Assembly (NCBI RefSeq): GCF_014205175.1
Contig: NZ_JACHNA010000001.1
Location: 2,170,001-2,234,000 of the forward strand
Direction of reading: 5' to 3'
Length of the DNA: 64,000 nucleotides
Source of the DNA: Micrococcus cohnii
Lineage (GTDB): Bacteria > Actinomycetota > Actinomycetes > Actinomycetales > Micrococcaceae
Of this stretch, positions 20,653 to 29,683 are shown piece by piece. The notes below the pieces were generated by a model, which saw nothing but the letters and a program-made list of their open reading frames with translations, had not been told where the DNA came from and made no database searches. A program made the translations under genes and the position numbers. The first letter of the stretch is position 1. Each line of letters opens with the position of its first letter.

Positions 20653-21995
20653 CCCCGAGGCCTCCGCGGCCCCTGCCCCGATCGGGGTGGGGGCCGTCGT
20701 CGTCCGCACAGGGTTTCGACGGCGTCGAGCCCGGCCCGACGGCGTGGCAGCGCCGATGGCGTGCCGTGTGGCAGTCCCGGGACTTCAGCCCCTGGTACCT
20801 GGGCATCGTCACGGTGCTGGCCTTCGTTTCCGTCGGCTCCGACCTCTGGGTGTTCGAGCAGGAAAGCGGACTCCAGCTCGGGGCGGACGGCCTGCTCATG
20901 TACGCGTTCGTGCTCGTCGCGTACTCGCTGCAGTGGTTCTCGAGCACGCTCGCCTTCGCGAGCCTGGTGCCGATGTTCGCCCTCACATTCGCCGGCGTCG
21001 AGGCCCTCGTGCTGGTCGTCTACGGTCCGGTGATCCTGGGCGGCGTCGTCGCGACGGCCAACCGGCGGTTCGCGGCCACCGCCGCCGGACTGACGCTGGC
21101 CTGGAGCATCTCCTACCCCTTCGCGGCGAGCGCGCACCTCAGCGATGCGGAGGCCTACAACGCGGCCTGGTTCTCCGTGGTGCTGGTCGTCCTGGGCGGC
21201 GGGGCAGGCCTGTTCGTGCGCCTGAACCTGGCACGGCGGGACGCCGACCAGGCGCGACTGGCCGAAGCCCGGCGGCAGGCCCGGGAATCCGCCGCGCGGG
21301 AGCGCCGTGTGTTGGCCCGGGACCTGCACGACATCCTGGCCCACAACCTCACGATCATCACGATGCAGGCCTCGACCGCCCAGTTCGTCGGCACGGGCGA
21401 GGCGGCCCAGAAGGCGCTGGCCGTCGTGGACGAATCGGCGCAGGACGCGCTCGTGGACCTGCGCCGAATGCTCGCGCTGATGCGGGAGGAGGGCGTCGTG
21501 GAGGTCGGCGACGAGGCGGTGCAGGAACGGGGCATGGCGCCGGCCCCGTCCGTGGACCTCGAACTGGGCGTGGCCCGATTCGTGCACGGGCTGGAGGACC
21601 TCGGGTTCCCGGTGGAGCGCCGCTGGGGCCTGGCCGACAGCAAGGTGCCGCTCAGTGTGGAGGGCACAGTCTACCGGGTGCTGCAGGAGGCGGTCACGAA
21701 CGTCGTCAAACACGGAGACCCGGCACACCCGTGCCTGATCGACGTGCATCTGGACGAGGGCGACCTGGTGCTCGTCGTCGAGAACGGGGTGCTGGCGCGG
21801 GAGCCGGAGAAGGACCGGCGGCACCGGCGCCTGGGGCGTGACCGGCAGAGGTGGAACTCCTCCAGCGTGGGGCTGACGAGCATGCGGGAGCGGGTCTCGG
21901 CGTTCGACGGCACGGTCACGGCGGGGCCGGTGGGGGACGACCGGTGGCGGGTGTACGCCCGCGTTCCGGTGCGCTTCTCGGCCGATGAGACGTGA
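20649..21995 (+). CDS. NarL-type sensor histidine kinase (HisKA_3)
   Basis: The protein has 448 residues. Residues 48-195 contain four to six membrane helices with very short loops and no large extracellular domain. This resembles actinobacterial DesK/LiaS-like kinases. The dimerisation domain has the phospho-acceptor His227 in RDLHDILAHNLT, with LVDLRRMLALMRE after it. The HATPase_c domain shows the N box around Asn351 (LQEAVTNVVKHG) and the G box SSVGLTSMRERV. It should phosphorylate the divergent regulator. The annotated GTG at 20649 overlaps the peptide gene's stop codon. The first 45 residues are low in conservation signals, so a later start is possible. Confidence 0.9.
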   Translation: MTPRPPRPLPRSGWGPSSSAQGFDGVEPGPTAWQRRWRAVWQSRDFSPWYLGIVTVLAFVSVGSDLWVFEQESGLQLGADGLLMYAFVLVAYSLQWFSSTLAFASLVPMFALTFAGVEALVLVVYGPVILGGVVATANRRFAATAAGLTLAWSISYPFAASAHLSDAEAYNAAWFSVVLVVLGGGAGLFVRLNLARRDADQARLAEARRQARESAARERRVLARDLHDILAHNLTIITMQASTAQFVGTGEAAQKALAVVDESAQDALVDLRRMLALMREEGVVEVGDEAVQERGMAPAPSVDLELGVARFVHGLEDLGFPVERRWGLADSKVPLSVEGTVYRVLQEAVTNVVKHGDPAHPCLIDVHLDEGDLVLVVENGVLAREPEKDRRHRRLGRDRQRWNSSSVGLTSMRERVSAFDGTVTAGPVGDDRWRVYARVPVRFSADET

Positions 21996-22152
21996 TGCGC
22001 GATACTTTCGGACGGCCTGATCGGCCGAAGGTCCAGTGTCGGCGGAGGGGACGGTCGCTCTACAGTTGACGAGTGCTCCATGAGACGGTGCGCAGTGCAT
22101 GATGATCCGGCGGCAGGCCCCCGTGGGGATGCGGGAGGGCCGCCGTGGATCG

Positions 22153-22190
22153 ACGAGAGGCGACGGGCCGCACGGCCCGTCGCCTCTCGT
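22153..22190. terminator. Strong hairpin between convergent genes
   Basis: A perfect 18-bp inverted repeat (22153-22170 and 22173-22190) lies between the end of the kinase gene and the end of the gene at 22236. It can act for both directions. Upstream of it (22061-22110) a TACAGT hexamer is followed 6 nt later by GTG and a nine-codon ORF. This could be a short transcript ending at this hairpin, but the evidence is thin. Confidence 0.7.
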
Positions 22191-22235
22191 ATGTCATCGC
22201 TCCTGCTGCGTCGTGACGTAGACGCGTCGCCGCGC

Positions 22236-22733
22236 TCAGTCGGCCGGGTCGGGCTCTGTCCCGGCTGGCTCGACGACGCGGGTGAACGGTTGCGCCGCGG
22301 TGCGGCCCAGGGCCATGAGGATGCCCGCGGGGAAGCCGATCACCGGGATGAGCATCGGCAGCACGCCGCCGACACCCTGGGTCAGGACGACCAGACCGAA
22401 CAGCATGCCCACCAGCGCGTAGCCGAGGACGTGCACCCACTGGTTCAGGACGTGGCGGAACGCCCAGTTCACCAGCAGACACAGAGGTAGGCCCACGACG
22501 AGCGCCGCGATGCCCACCACGACCAGCAGCGGAGTCAGTGTGCCGTAGACCTGCAGCTCGGGGATCATCGCGAGCACCATGACGATCGCCGCCATGATCA
22601 GGTTCGGCAGCAGCCAGGCCAGCAGGAATCCGTAGAGGCTCATGCGCAGGCGAGGGCGTCGGGCGGCGGCCTCGCGGCGACGGGCCTGACGGCGTGCGCG
22701 GGTGGTGCTCTTGACCGGTGCGGGGGTCGTCAT
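22236..22733 (-). CDS. Hypothetical four-helix membrane protein
   Basis: The protein has 165 residues. After a very basic tail (about 30 residues, RARRQARRREAAARRPRLR) come four hydrophobic segments: SLYGFLLAWLLPNLIMAAIV, LTPLLVVVGIAALVVGLPLC, VHVLGYALVGMLFGLVVL and VLPMLIPVIGFPAGILMAL. I do not recognise a family. The start at 22733 lies 4 nt after the stop of the next gene upstream, so it is translated with it. The basic amino terminus predicts cytoplasmic placement of both ends. Confidence 0.6.
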   Translation of the reverse strand: MTTPAPVKSTTRARRQARRREAAARRPRLRMSLYGFLLAWLLPNLIMAAIVMVLAMIPELQVYGTLTPLLVVVGIAALVVGLPLCLLVNWAFRHVLNQWVHVLGYALVGMLFGLVVLTQGVGGVLPMLIPVIGFPAGILMALGRTAAQPFTRVVEPAGTEPDPAD

Positions 22734-22737
22734 GCGC

Positions 22738-23811
22738 TCAGCTCCGTCCCGTGCTGTCGACGTGGAAGGCCAGCCCGTCGACGGCGGGCCAGGCCAGCAG
22801 CGACTGCAGGGCGTCCCAGGCATCCGGGTCCTGGGCGTCGACCGGTTCGATCGCCAGGGCACCCAGCTCGCCGTCGATCACGCGCAGCGTCACCTCGAAC
22901 TCGGCGCCATCGGAGGTGAATCGGCCGCGGACCGGCCACGTCGCGTCGTTGGGGACGGCATGATCCACCGGCTGGTCTGTGTCGACGACGATCGGCAGCC
23001 AGTCCGCGACCTCATCGTCCTCGGGGTCGCCCAGCGCGGCGGCGGAGGTCTTCGCGTGCGGCAGCTGGGCGCGCAGAGCGGCGGCGCCGGGCAGGACCGT
23101 GCCGTCGAACAGCGCGGGATCCAACAGCGTGTCCAGCAGGATGCGGGCCTCGACGGGCAGCTCGACCAGATCCTGCTCCAGATCCTCGAGGTCCTGGGGC
23201 TGGGCGTCGGCCAGCAGCGCGGTCAGATTCGCCTCGGTCCGCGCGCGTCGCGCGTCGCGGTTTGCCACGAGCAGGGCGACGGCGCTGACGCCGGCCAGCA
23301 GCAGCCGCGGGGCGGGGACGCCCCAGCGGGTGAGGGCCTGCGTGATCGTCGCGTCCACGCGGTCGTTCAGGCCGGCGCCCTTCAGGGTGAGCGCGCCGGC
23401 GCCGACACCCGCGCCGAGACCGAGCAGGGTACGGCCGACCACACCGACCAGGCCGCGGCCACGGCCGGAGGCCAGCGACGCGGTCCGGGCCGCGGAGGCG
23501 GTCTCGGCGGCGGCGTAGACGCCCGTGAAACCGGCGAGAACGCGGTGCAGGCCGGTGCGCTCGAGGTCGTTCAGCTCGCGCGGGTCCACGAGGGTCAGGC
23601 CGGCGGCGGCCGCCGCAGCGAGGACGCCGTAGAGCCGGCCGCCGGGGGCGAGCGCAGCCGGGCGGAGGCCGGACAGGTCGGCCTCGTCGGTCAGGGGTGC
23701 CTCGGGGAACACGCCGAACTCGTGGTGACGGGCGGATGCGCCCGGGAGCGAGGGGAAAGTCATGGCCCCATTGTGGGGCATGAAGCTGGCCGTCGGCTCG
23801 GTCTGCACCAT
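22738..23811 (-). CDS. Hypothetical protein with central hydrophobic segments
   Basis: The protein has about 357 residues. Residues 50-125 are alanine-rich and partly hydrophobic. GLVGVVGRTLLGLGAGVGAG and RLLLAGVSAVALLVA are probable membrane-associated helices. The last third (from about 215) looks soluble and acidic, with VDGELGALAIEPVDAQDPDAWDALQ near the end. I do not recognise it. I chose the ATG at 23811 because GAGGG lies 4 nt upstream and the gap to the preceding amidohydrolase gene is only 7 nt. The ATG at 23763 is an alternative. It appears to form an operon with the amidohydrolase and the small membrane protein. Confidence 0.5.
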   Translation of the reverse strand: MVQTEPTASFMPHNGAMTFPSLPGASARHHEFGVFPEAPLTDEADLSGLRPAALAPGGRLYGVLAAAAAAGLTLVDPRELNDLERTGLHRVLAGFTGVYAAAETASAARTASLASGRGRGLVGVVGRTLLGLGAGVGAGALTLKGAGLNDRVDATITQALTRWGVPAPRLLLAGVSAVALLVANRDARRARTEANLTALLADAQPQDLEDLEQDLVELPVEARILLDTLLDPALFDGTVLPGAAALRAQLPHAKTSAAALGDPEDDEVADWLPIVVDTDQPVDHAVPNDATWPVRGRFTSDGAEFEVTLRVIDGELGALAIEPVDAQDPDAWDALQSLLAWPAVDGLAFHVDSTGRS

Positions 23812-23818
23812 GGGACCC

Positions 23819-25048
23819 TCAGCGGCCGACATAGGCCAGCAGCCCGGCGAGGGCGGCGCGGTGCCCGGTGTCCAGGGCCGGCGCGAGTTCGGGGGCGAAC
23901 CCCGGGTGGTGATTGCCCGGGACCGACTCGGGGTCGTCGCCGGTGAAGGCGCCGAAGAACCAGTAGACCATCGGCACCTCGATCGCGTCGGCGAGCGCGC
24001 CGACGTCCTCCGAGCCGGTGAACGGGGCGGGGGCGGTCACGTTCTGCTCGCCCAGCTCCGCGCGGAGCGCCCCAGCCACGGCCTCGGCGTGCTCGGGGTC
24101 GTTGTGGCAGCGTGGGAAGCTCGAGAGGCGTCGGAAGGTCGGCGCGGGCGCTCCCGAGGCCTCGGCCTCGGCGCGGGCGATGCGCTCGATGGCGCCCAGC
24201 ACCCGCTCGCGCACCTCGCTGGAGTAGGTGCGCACATTCAGGGCGATCTCCGCGCTGGCGGGGATGATGTTCTCCTTGACGCCGGCGTGGAACGTGCCGA
24301 CGGTCACGACGGCCATGTCCCGGGGGTCGACCTCGCGCGAGACGATCCCCTGCAGCCGGGTGACCACGTGGGAGGCCAGGAGGATCGGGTCGATCGAGGC
24401 CTGGGGCTGCGAGCCGTGCGCCTGCACGCCGTGGAACGTGATGGCCTGGGAATCGGCGCGGGCCATGGCGGTGCCCGGGGTGACGAAGACCGAGCCCGCG
24501 GCCAGCGGCATCACGTGCTGGCCGAGGAGCACCTGCGGCCGGGGTGCCCGGTCCCAGAGGCCGTCGTCGAGCATGGCGCGGGCCCCGGCGGCGGTCTCCT
24601 CGCCGGGCTGGAACACGAACACCACCGTGCCCTGCCACACCTGCGGCGCGGCGTGCAGACGGCGCAGGGCCGTGAGGGCGCTGACGATGTGCGTGTCGTG
24701 GCCGCAGCCGTGCATCACCGGCACCTGCGTGCCGTCCGGGAGGGCGGAGCGCGCCGCGGAAGCGTACTCGAGGCCGGTCTGCTCGGCGATCGGGAGGCCG
24801 TCGGTATCGGCGCGGAAGGCGACGACGGGCCCGTCGGGCGTCTCGGGGTTGGTCAGGACGGCGACGACGCCGGTGCCGCCGCAGCGGAAGTGCGGGACGT
24901 CGAGCTCGGCGAGCTGCCGTTCGATCCAGGCGGCCGTCTCGTGTTCCTGCATCGACAGCTCGGGGTGGGCATGCAGGTGCCGGTAGTCCTCGTGCATGCG
25001 TGCGCGGGCGGCGTCGTTGAGGCGCAGGGGTGCGGGCAGGGTGGTCAT
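23819..25048 (-). CDS. M20 family amidohydrolase (aminoacylase/hippurate hydrolase-like)
   Basis: This 409-residue protein has the two-domain M20D layout. It begins with HLHAHPELSMQEHETAAWI, and the metal-binding set includes VMHGCGHDTH, FQPGEETAAGARAML and GNHHPGFAPE. The dimerisation domain includes FHGVQAHGSQPQASIDPILL and VNVGTF-like VVTVGTFHAG. Such enzymes remove N-acyl groups from amino acids (aminoacylase, hippuricase, IAA-amino acid hydrolase) using one or two metal ions. The exact substrate cannot be read from sequence. The ATG at 25048 is better spaced from GGGAG than the one at 25054. Confidence 0.88.
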   Translation of the reverse strand: MTTLPAPLRLNDAARARMHEDYRHLHAHPELSMQEHETAAWIERQLAELDVPHFRCGGTGVVAVLTNPETPDGPVVAFRADTDGLPIAEQTGLEYASAARSALPDGTQVPVMHGCGHDTHIVSALTALRRLHAAPQVWQGTVVFVFQPGEETAAGARAMLDDGLWDRAPRPQVLLGQHVMPLAAGSVFVTPGTAMARADSQAITFHGVQAHGSQPQASIDPILLASHVVTRLQGIVSREVDPRDMAVVTVGTFHAGVKENIIPASAEIALNVRTYSSEVRERVLGAIERIARAEAEASGAPAPTFRRLSSFPRCHNDPEHAEAVAGALRAELGEQNVTAPAPFTGSEDVGALADAIEVPMVYWFFGAFTGDDPESVPGNHHPGFAPELAPALDTGHRAALAGLLAYVGR

Positions 25049-25085
25049 GGACATGCTCCCTTCGTCGTGGGCCAGAATAGGACGC

Positions 25086-25409
25086 ATGATTCTGATCAAC
25101 CTGAAGTTCACCGTGAAGCCCGAGCTCGCCGACCAGTGGATGGACGCGGTCGCCCAGTACACCGCCAACGTCCGCTCGGAGGAGGGCAACATGTTCTTCG
25201 AGTGGTACCAGCCCGTCGAAGGCGAGAAGAACGAGTACTTCCTGCTCGAGGGATTCACTGATGAGGGCGCGAAGGCCCACGTCGAGTCGCCGCACTTCCA
25301 GGAGGGCATCGACGCGATGCGCCCGCTGCTGGCGAAGACCCCGCAGATCATCTCTGAGCAGATCGACGCCGAGGGCTTTGGCCCGATGGGCGAGATCCAG
25401 ATCGACTGA
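25086..25409 (+). CDS. Putative quinol monooxygenase (ABM domain, YgiN-like)
   Basis: The protein has 107 residues in a single antibiotic-biosynthesis-monooxygenase fold. LINLKFTVKPELADQWMDAV, SEEGNMFFEWYQPVE and YFLLEGFTDEGAKAHVESPH are characteristic. Members are dimeric and act on quinols, or serve as small cofactor-free oxygenases or haem-handling proteins. CAGAAT (25073-25078) lies exactly 7 nt before the ATG with no Shine-Dalgarno, which suggests a leaderless message. It is divergent from the amidohydrolase by 37 bp. Confidence 0.75.
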   Translation: MILINLKFTVKPELADQWMDAVAQYTANVRSEEGNMFFEWYQPVEGEKNEYFLLEGFTDEGAKAHVESPHFQEGIDAMRPLLAKTPQIISEQIDAEGFGPMGEIQID

Positions 25410-25476
25410 CCGCGTCGGCTCCTCGCGTCGGTCCCGCGCATCGGCTCCTCGCGTCGCTTCCAGGACCGACACCACG

Positions 25477-25507
25477 GCGCCCGTCCGGCTGTGAGCCGGG
25501 CGGGCGC
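25477..25507 (+). terminator. Hairpin terminator after the monooxygenase-like gene
   Basis: A 14-bp stem (25477-25490 and 25494-25507, one G-T pair) with a GTG loop lies 68 bp after the stop codon. Just before it, a 16-bp direct repeat TCGGCTCCTCGCGTCG occurs at 25415-25430 and 25441-25456. Confidence 0.65.
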
Positions 25508-25661
25508 TGGTCGTGTCGGGACGGGGCGGTCCCGCGCGGCCACTCGGTGAAGGTCATGATCGTGATCCAAGGAGCGTGTGCAGGGTGCTGTGCCGGAGCC
25601 ATCGGTGGGTCACCGGGCTCGGATAGTGTCGGACTCGAACGGTGCTACGGGGGTGCGGAAC

Positions 25662-26573
25662 ATGGCAGTAACGGGGATGTCCACGAACGACGGCGCGGTC
25701 GGAGTCGCCCAGCTCAGCCACGCGTTCGGCGGCAAGGACGTGCTGAGTGACGTGTCGTTCCGAGCCGAACCGGGGCACGTCACGGCCTTGCTGGGGGCCA
25801 ACGGCGCCGGCAAGACCACCCTGTTCAAGTGCATCGCGGGACTCGTCCGGCCAGATGCGGGCAGAGTGTTCTCTCCCGCCATGAGCCTGCGATCAGGACA
25901 GCCGCCCGCCCAGCACATCGGCTTCGCGCTCGACGCCACCGCGTTGCACCCCGGACGCAGCGTTCGCGAGACCCTCCGCCTGGCGACGATCCTCGCCGGT
26001 GTGGGACGAGACCGGGTCGGCCCCATGCTGGACCGCGTCGGCTTGAGACGCGAAGGACGCAAGCGCGTCGGGGCCCTGTCCCTGGGCATGCGACAACGCC
26101 TGGCCCTCTGGGTGGCCCTGATCGGCGACCCCCGCGCCCTCGTCCTGGATGAGCCCGCCAACGGCCTCGACGCCTACGGCACGGCATGGGTCCACGACAC
26201 CATCCGCTCCGCAGCCGAGTCCGGTGCGGCCGTACTCATCTCCAGCCACCTGCTGCGCGACGTCGAGGTCGTGGCCGACCACCTGGTCGTGATCGACCGG
26301 GGCCGAGTCGTCTCGGACGGGGCCGCCGACGACCTGCTCCGGCTGCGAGGAACCCACGTGGCCGCCGCCGACCCGGACGCCCTCACTCGTGCACTCACCG
26401 CGCGAGGAATGCAACACACCTGGTCCGCAGAGACGGCGACGGTGCAGGCCTCGCCCGAAGCCGTCGGTCAGGCCGCGCTCGAGGCGGGCGTGCCCTTGCT
26501 CCATCTGAGCCAGGCCCGCACCGACCTGCAGGAGCTGTTCATGTCCATGACGACCGACCGGAAGGACGGATGA
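25662..26573 (+). CDS. ABC transporter ATP-binding protein
   Basis: The protein has 303 residues. Walker A is GANGAGKT (45-52), the signature is LSLGMRQRLAL, and Walker B is ALVLDEPANGLDA, followed by the switch histidine in ISSHLL. The order matches the CcmA/NatA-type exporters that pair with a separate permease of the ABC-2 kind. The next gene overlaps by 4 nt and is that permease. The transported substrate is unknown. Starts at 25662 and 25677 are both possible; the first ATG follows a weak GGGGGTGCGG. Confidence 0.88.
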   Translation: MAVTGMSTNDGAVGVAQLSHAFGGKDVLSDVSFRAEPGHVTALLGANGAGKTTLFKCIAGLVRPDAGRVFSPAMSLRSGQPPAQHIGFALDATALHPGRSVRETLRLATILAGVGRDRVGPMLDRVGLRREGRKRVGALSLGMRQRLALWVALIGDPRALVLDEPANGLDAYGTAWVHDTIRSAAESGAAVLISSHLLRDVEVVADHLVVIDRGRVVSDGAADDLLRLRGTHVAAADPDALTRALTARGMQHTWSAETATVQASPEAVGQAALEAGVPLLHLSQARTDLQELFMSMTTDRKDG

Positions 26574-27298
26574 TGCGTGCTCTCCTGCACCACGAAGTGC
26601 GCCATATCCTCGACACCCGCGGCAGTCTCGTGGCCCTGGTGCTCGCCGCGCTGGCGACGCTCGGCCTCGTCGCCGGCGTCGTCTTCCTCCTGCACGGTGA
26701 GTCGAGCTCTGTCCCCGTGGCAGAAGCGCTCGGCATGGTCGTGCTCGTCGCACCCTTGACCATCGCCCTCGTCGTCGTGCTCGCGGCATCCGGAGAGTGG
26801 ACTCACGGTACGGCCGGGACCACCGTCCCCATGGTCTCCTCGCGCTCAGCTCTGTTCGTCGCGAAACTCCTGGCCGTGCTGATCGTCGCGGTCGGGCTCT
26901 ACCTGTTCGCCTCGGCCGCCGTCACACTCGGTGCCGTCGGCATAAGCCTTGCACGAGGCGGAGAAGTGCAATGGGGCGGCGGCTGGTCGCAGCTTTACGC
27001 GGGCCTGGTCGCAACGCTACTGGCGTCCTTCTTCGGATACGGCATGGTGTCCCTGATCCGCGGGTTCCTGCTCTCGAGCCTCGCCGTCGTGGCCGTGACG
27101 CTGGGCTGGAACCTCTTCGCCTCCAGCGTTCTGCACGACCACGACGGCTACCTGCAGAGCCTCACCCCGCTGTCCCTGGCGGTCGCGGACCAGGGCGTCG
27201 AGATGCCGCCCGCACTCGCCGTTTTCTCGTCACTGTCCCTCTGGTACGTGCTGCCCCTCGTGATCGGCTGGCGGCGCTACGTCACCGCGAACCTCTGA
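26570..27298 (+). CDS. ABC-2-like transporter permease
   Basis: The protein has 242 residues with six hydrophobic segments, including SLVALVLAALATLGLVAGVV, ALGMVVLVAPLTIALVVVLA, KLLAVLIVAVGLYLFASAAV and LSSLAVVAVTLGWNLFA. The motif GEWTHGTAGTTVPM after the second helix is typical of ABC-2 permeases coupled to NatA-type ATPases. It starts inside the ATPase stop codon (ATGA overlap), so the two subunits are made together. The ligand is unknown. There is no regulator gene adjacent. Confidence 0.78.
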   Translation: MMRALLHHEVRHILDTRGSLVALVLAALATLGLVAGVVFLLHGESSSVPVAEALGMVVLVAPLTIALVVVLAASGEWTHGTAGTTVPMVSSRSALFVAKLLAVLIVAVGLYLFASAAVTLGAVGISLARGGEVQWGGGWSQLYAGLVATLLASFFGYGMVSLIRGFLLSSLAVVAVTLGWNLFASSVLHDHDGYLQSLTPLSLAVADQGVEMPPALAVFSSLSLWYVLPLVIGWRRYVTANL

Positions 27299-27352
27299 CG
27301 GTATCGGGACGGAGACATCACGCACAGCGGCTCCTCACCCCCCGCGCCCGAC

Positions 27353-28945
<1,593 letters not shown>

Positions 28946-29683
28946 TCAGGGGCGCCAGACGTAGTCATGAGCGAGGACGGAATCCAGCGATTTCCCAATG
29001 TTGTTCATGCGCCGTACCGCCTCTGGGTGCTTCTCCTGAACATGTCGTCGGCGTTGCTCGAAGTAGGTGAGGACGTCCACCGCCTGCAGCAGCCGACTCC
29101 GGTTCGACGGACCGAAGTAGATCGTGTCCAAGAGCTGGCCCAGCTTGCCGTCCGTGAGCCCCTTGACCGACTCCGACCGCATGCGCTGGTAGCGCAACCG
29201 GCTGTCCTCCCGCAGGTGATGTTCGTCGGCGATGACCATCAGTCCACCTGACACCAACCGGGACCGCCGGTGGATCCGGTTGAACAGCTGGCCCGAGACC
29301 ACCAGATACGGTTCCTGGTCTTCCCAGCCCGGGCGGTGACGAAGGCCCTCGGTGTCGACTCCCTGGAAGCCGAACCACGGCTCATGGCTGCAGATCAGCT
29401 CGACGGCCTTCTGGCTGGCCCAGGCTCGGGTGCCCGGGTCCACGCCTGACCAGCCCTCCTCGCCTTGGAACATCGCGTGACCGTGGAACTCGAGTTCAGT
29501 GGGAACTGCTGAGGGGTGGTCTGCCCGTAACTGTTCGTGGAGCTTGTCCAGACTTCGGTCGATGGAGCGGACTTGTTCTGCATCGACCACAAGGGCTCCG
29601 ACGTAGTAGCGGTCGGCTCTGTGCTGCTCGGATTCGTCCAGGTAGCAGAGGCGCAGGGACTTCTCCCTGGGGTCTGTCGTCAC
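28946..29683 (-). CDS. DUF3800 domain protein
   Basis: The protein has 245 residues. LRLCYLDESEQHRADRYYVG at the start is the DUF3800 hallmark, with Asp16 and Glu17 in the first strand. Further acidic sites are in ADEHHLRED and the LQAVDVLTYFEQRRRHV helix. The family is thought to have an RNase H-like fold with a metal-binding acidic set, and is often found with restriction or defence genes. The start GTG at 29683 overlaps the stop of the upstream restriction-modification gene by 4 nt, so the two are coupled. I infer an accessory nuclease-like role in the same system. Confidence 0.7.
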   Translation of the reverse strand: MTTDPREKSLRLCYLDESEQHRADRYYVGALVVDAEQVRSIDRSLDKLHEQLRADHPSAVPTELEFHGHAMFQGEEGWSGVDPGTRAWASQKAVELICSHEPWFGFQGVDTEGLRHRPGWEDQEPYLVVSGQLFNRIHRRSRLVSGGLMVIADEHHLREDSRLRYQRMRSESVKGLTDGKLGQLLDTIYFGPSNRSRLLQAVDVLTYFEQRRRHVQEKHPEAVRRMNNIGKSLDSVLAHDYVWRP

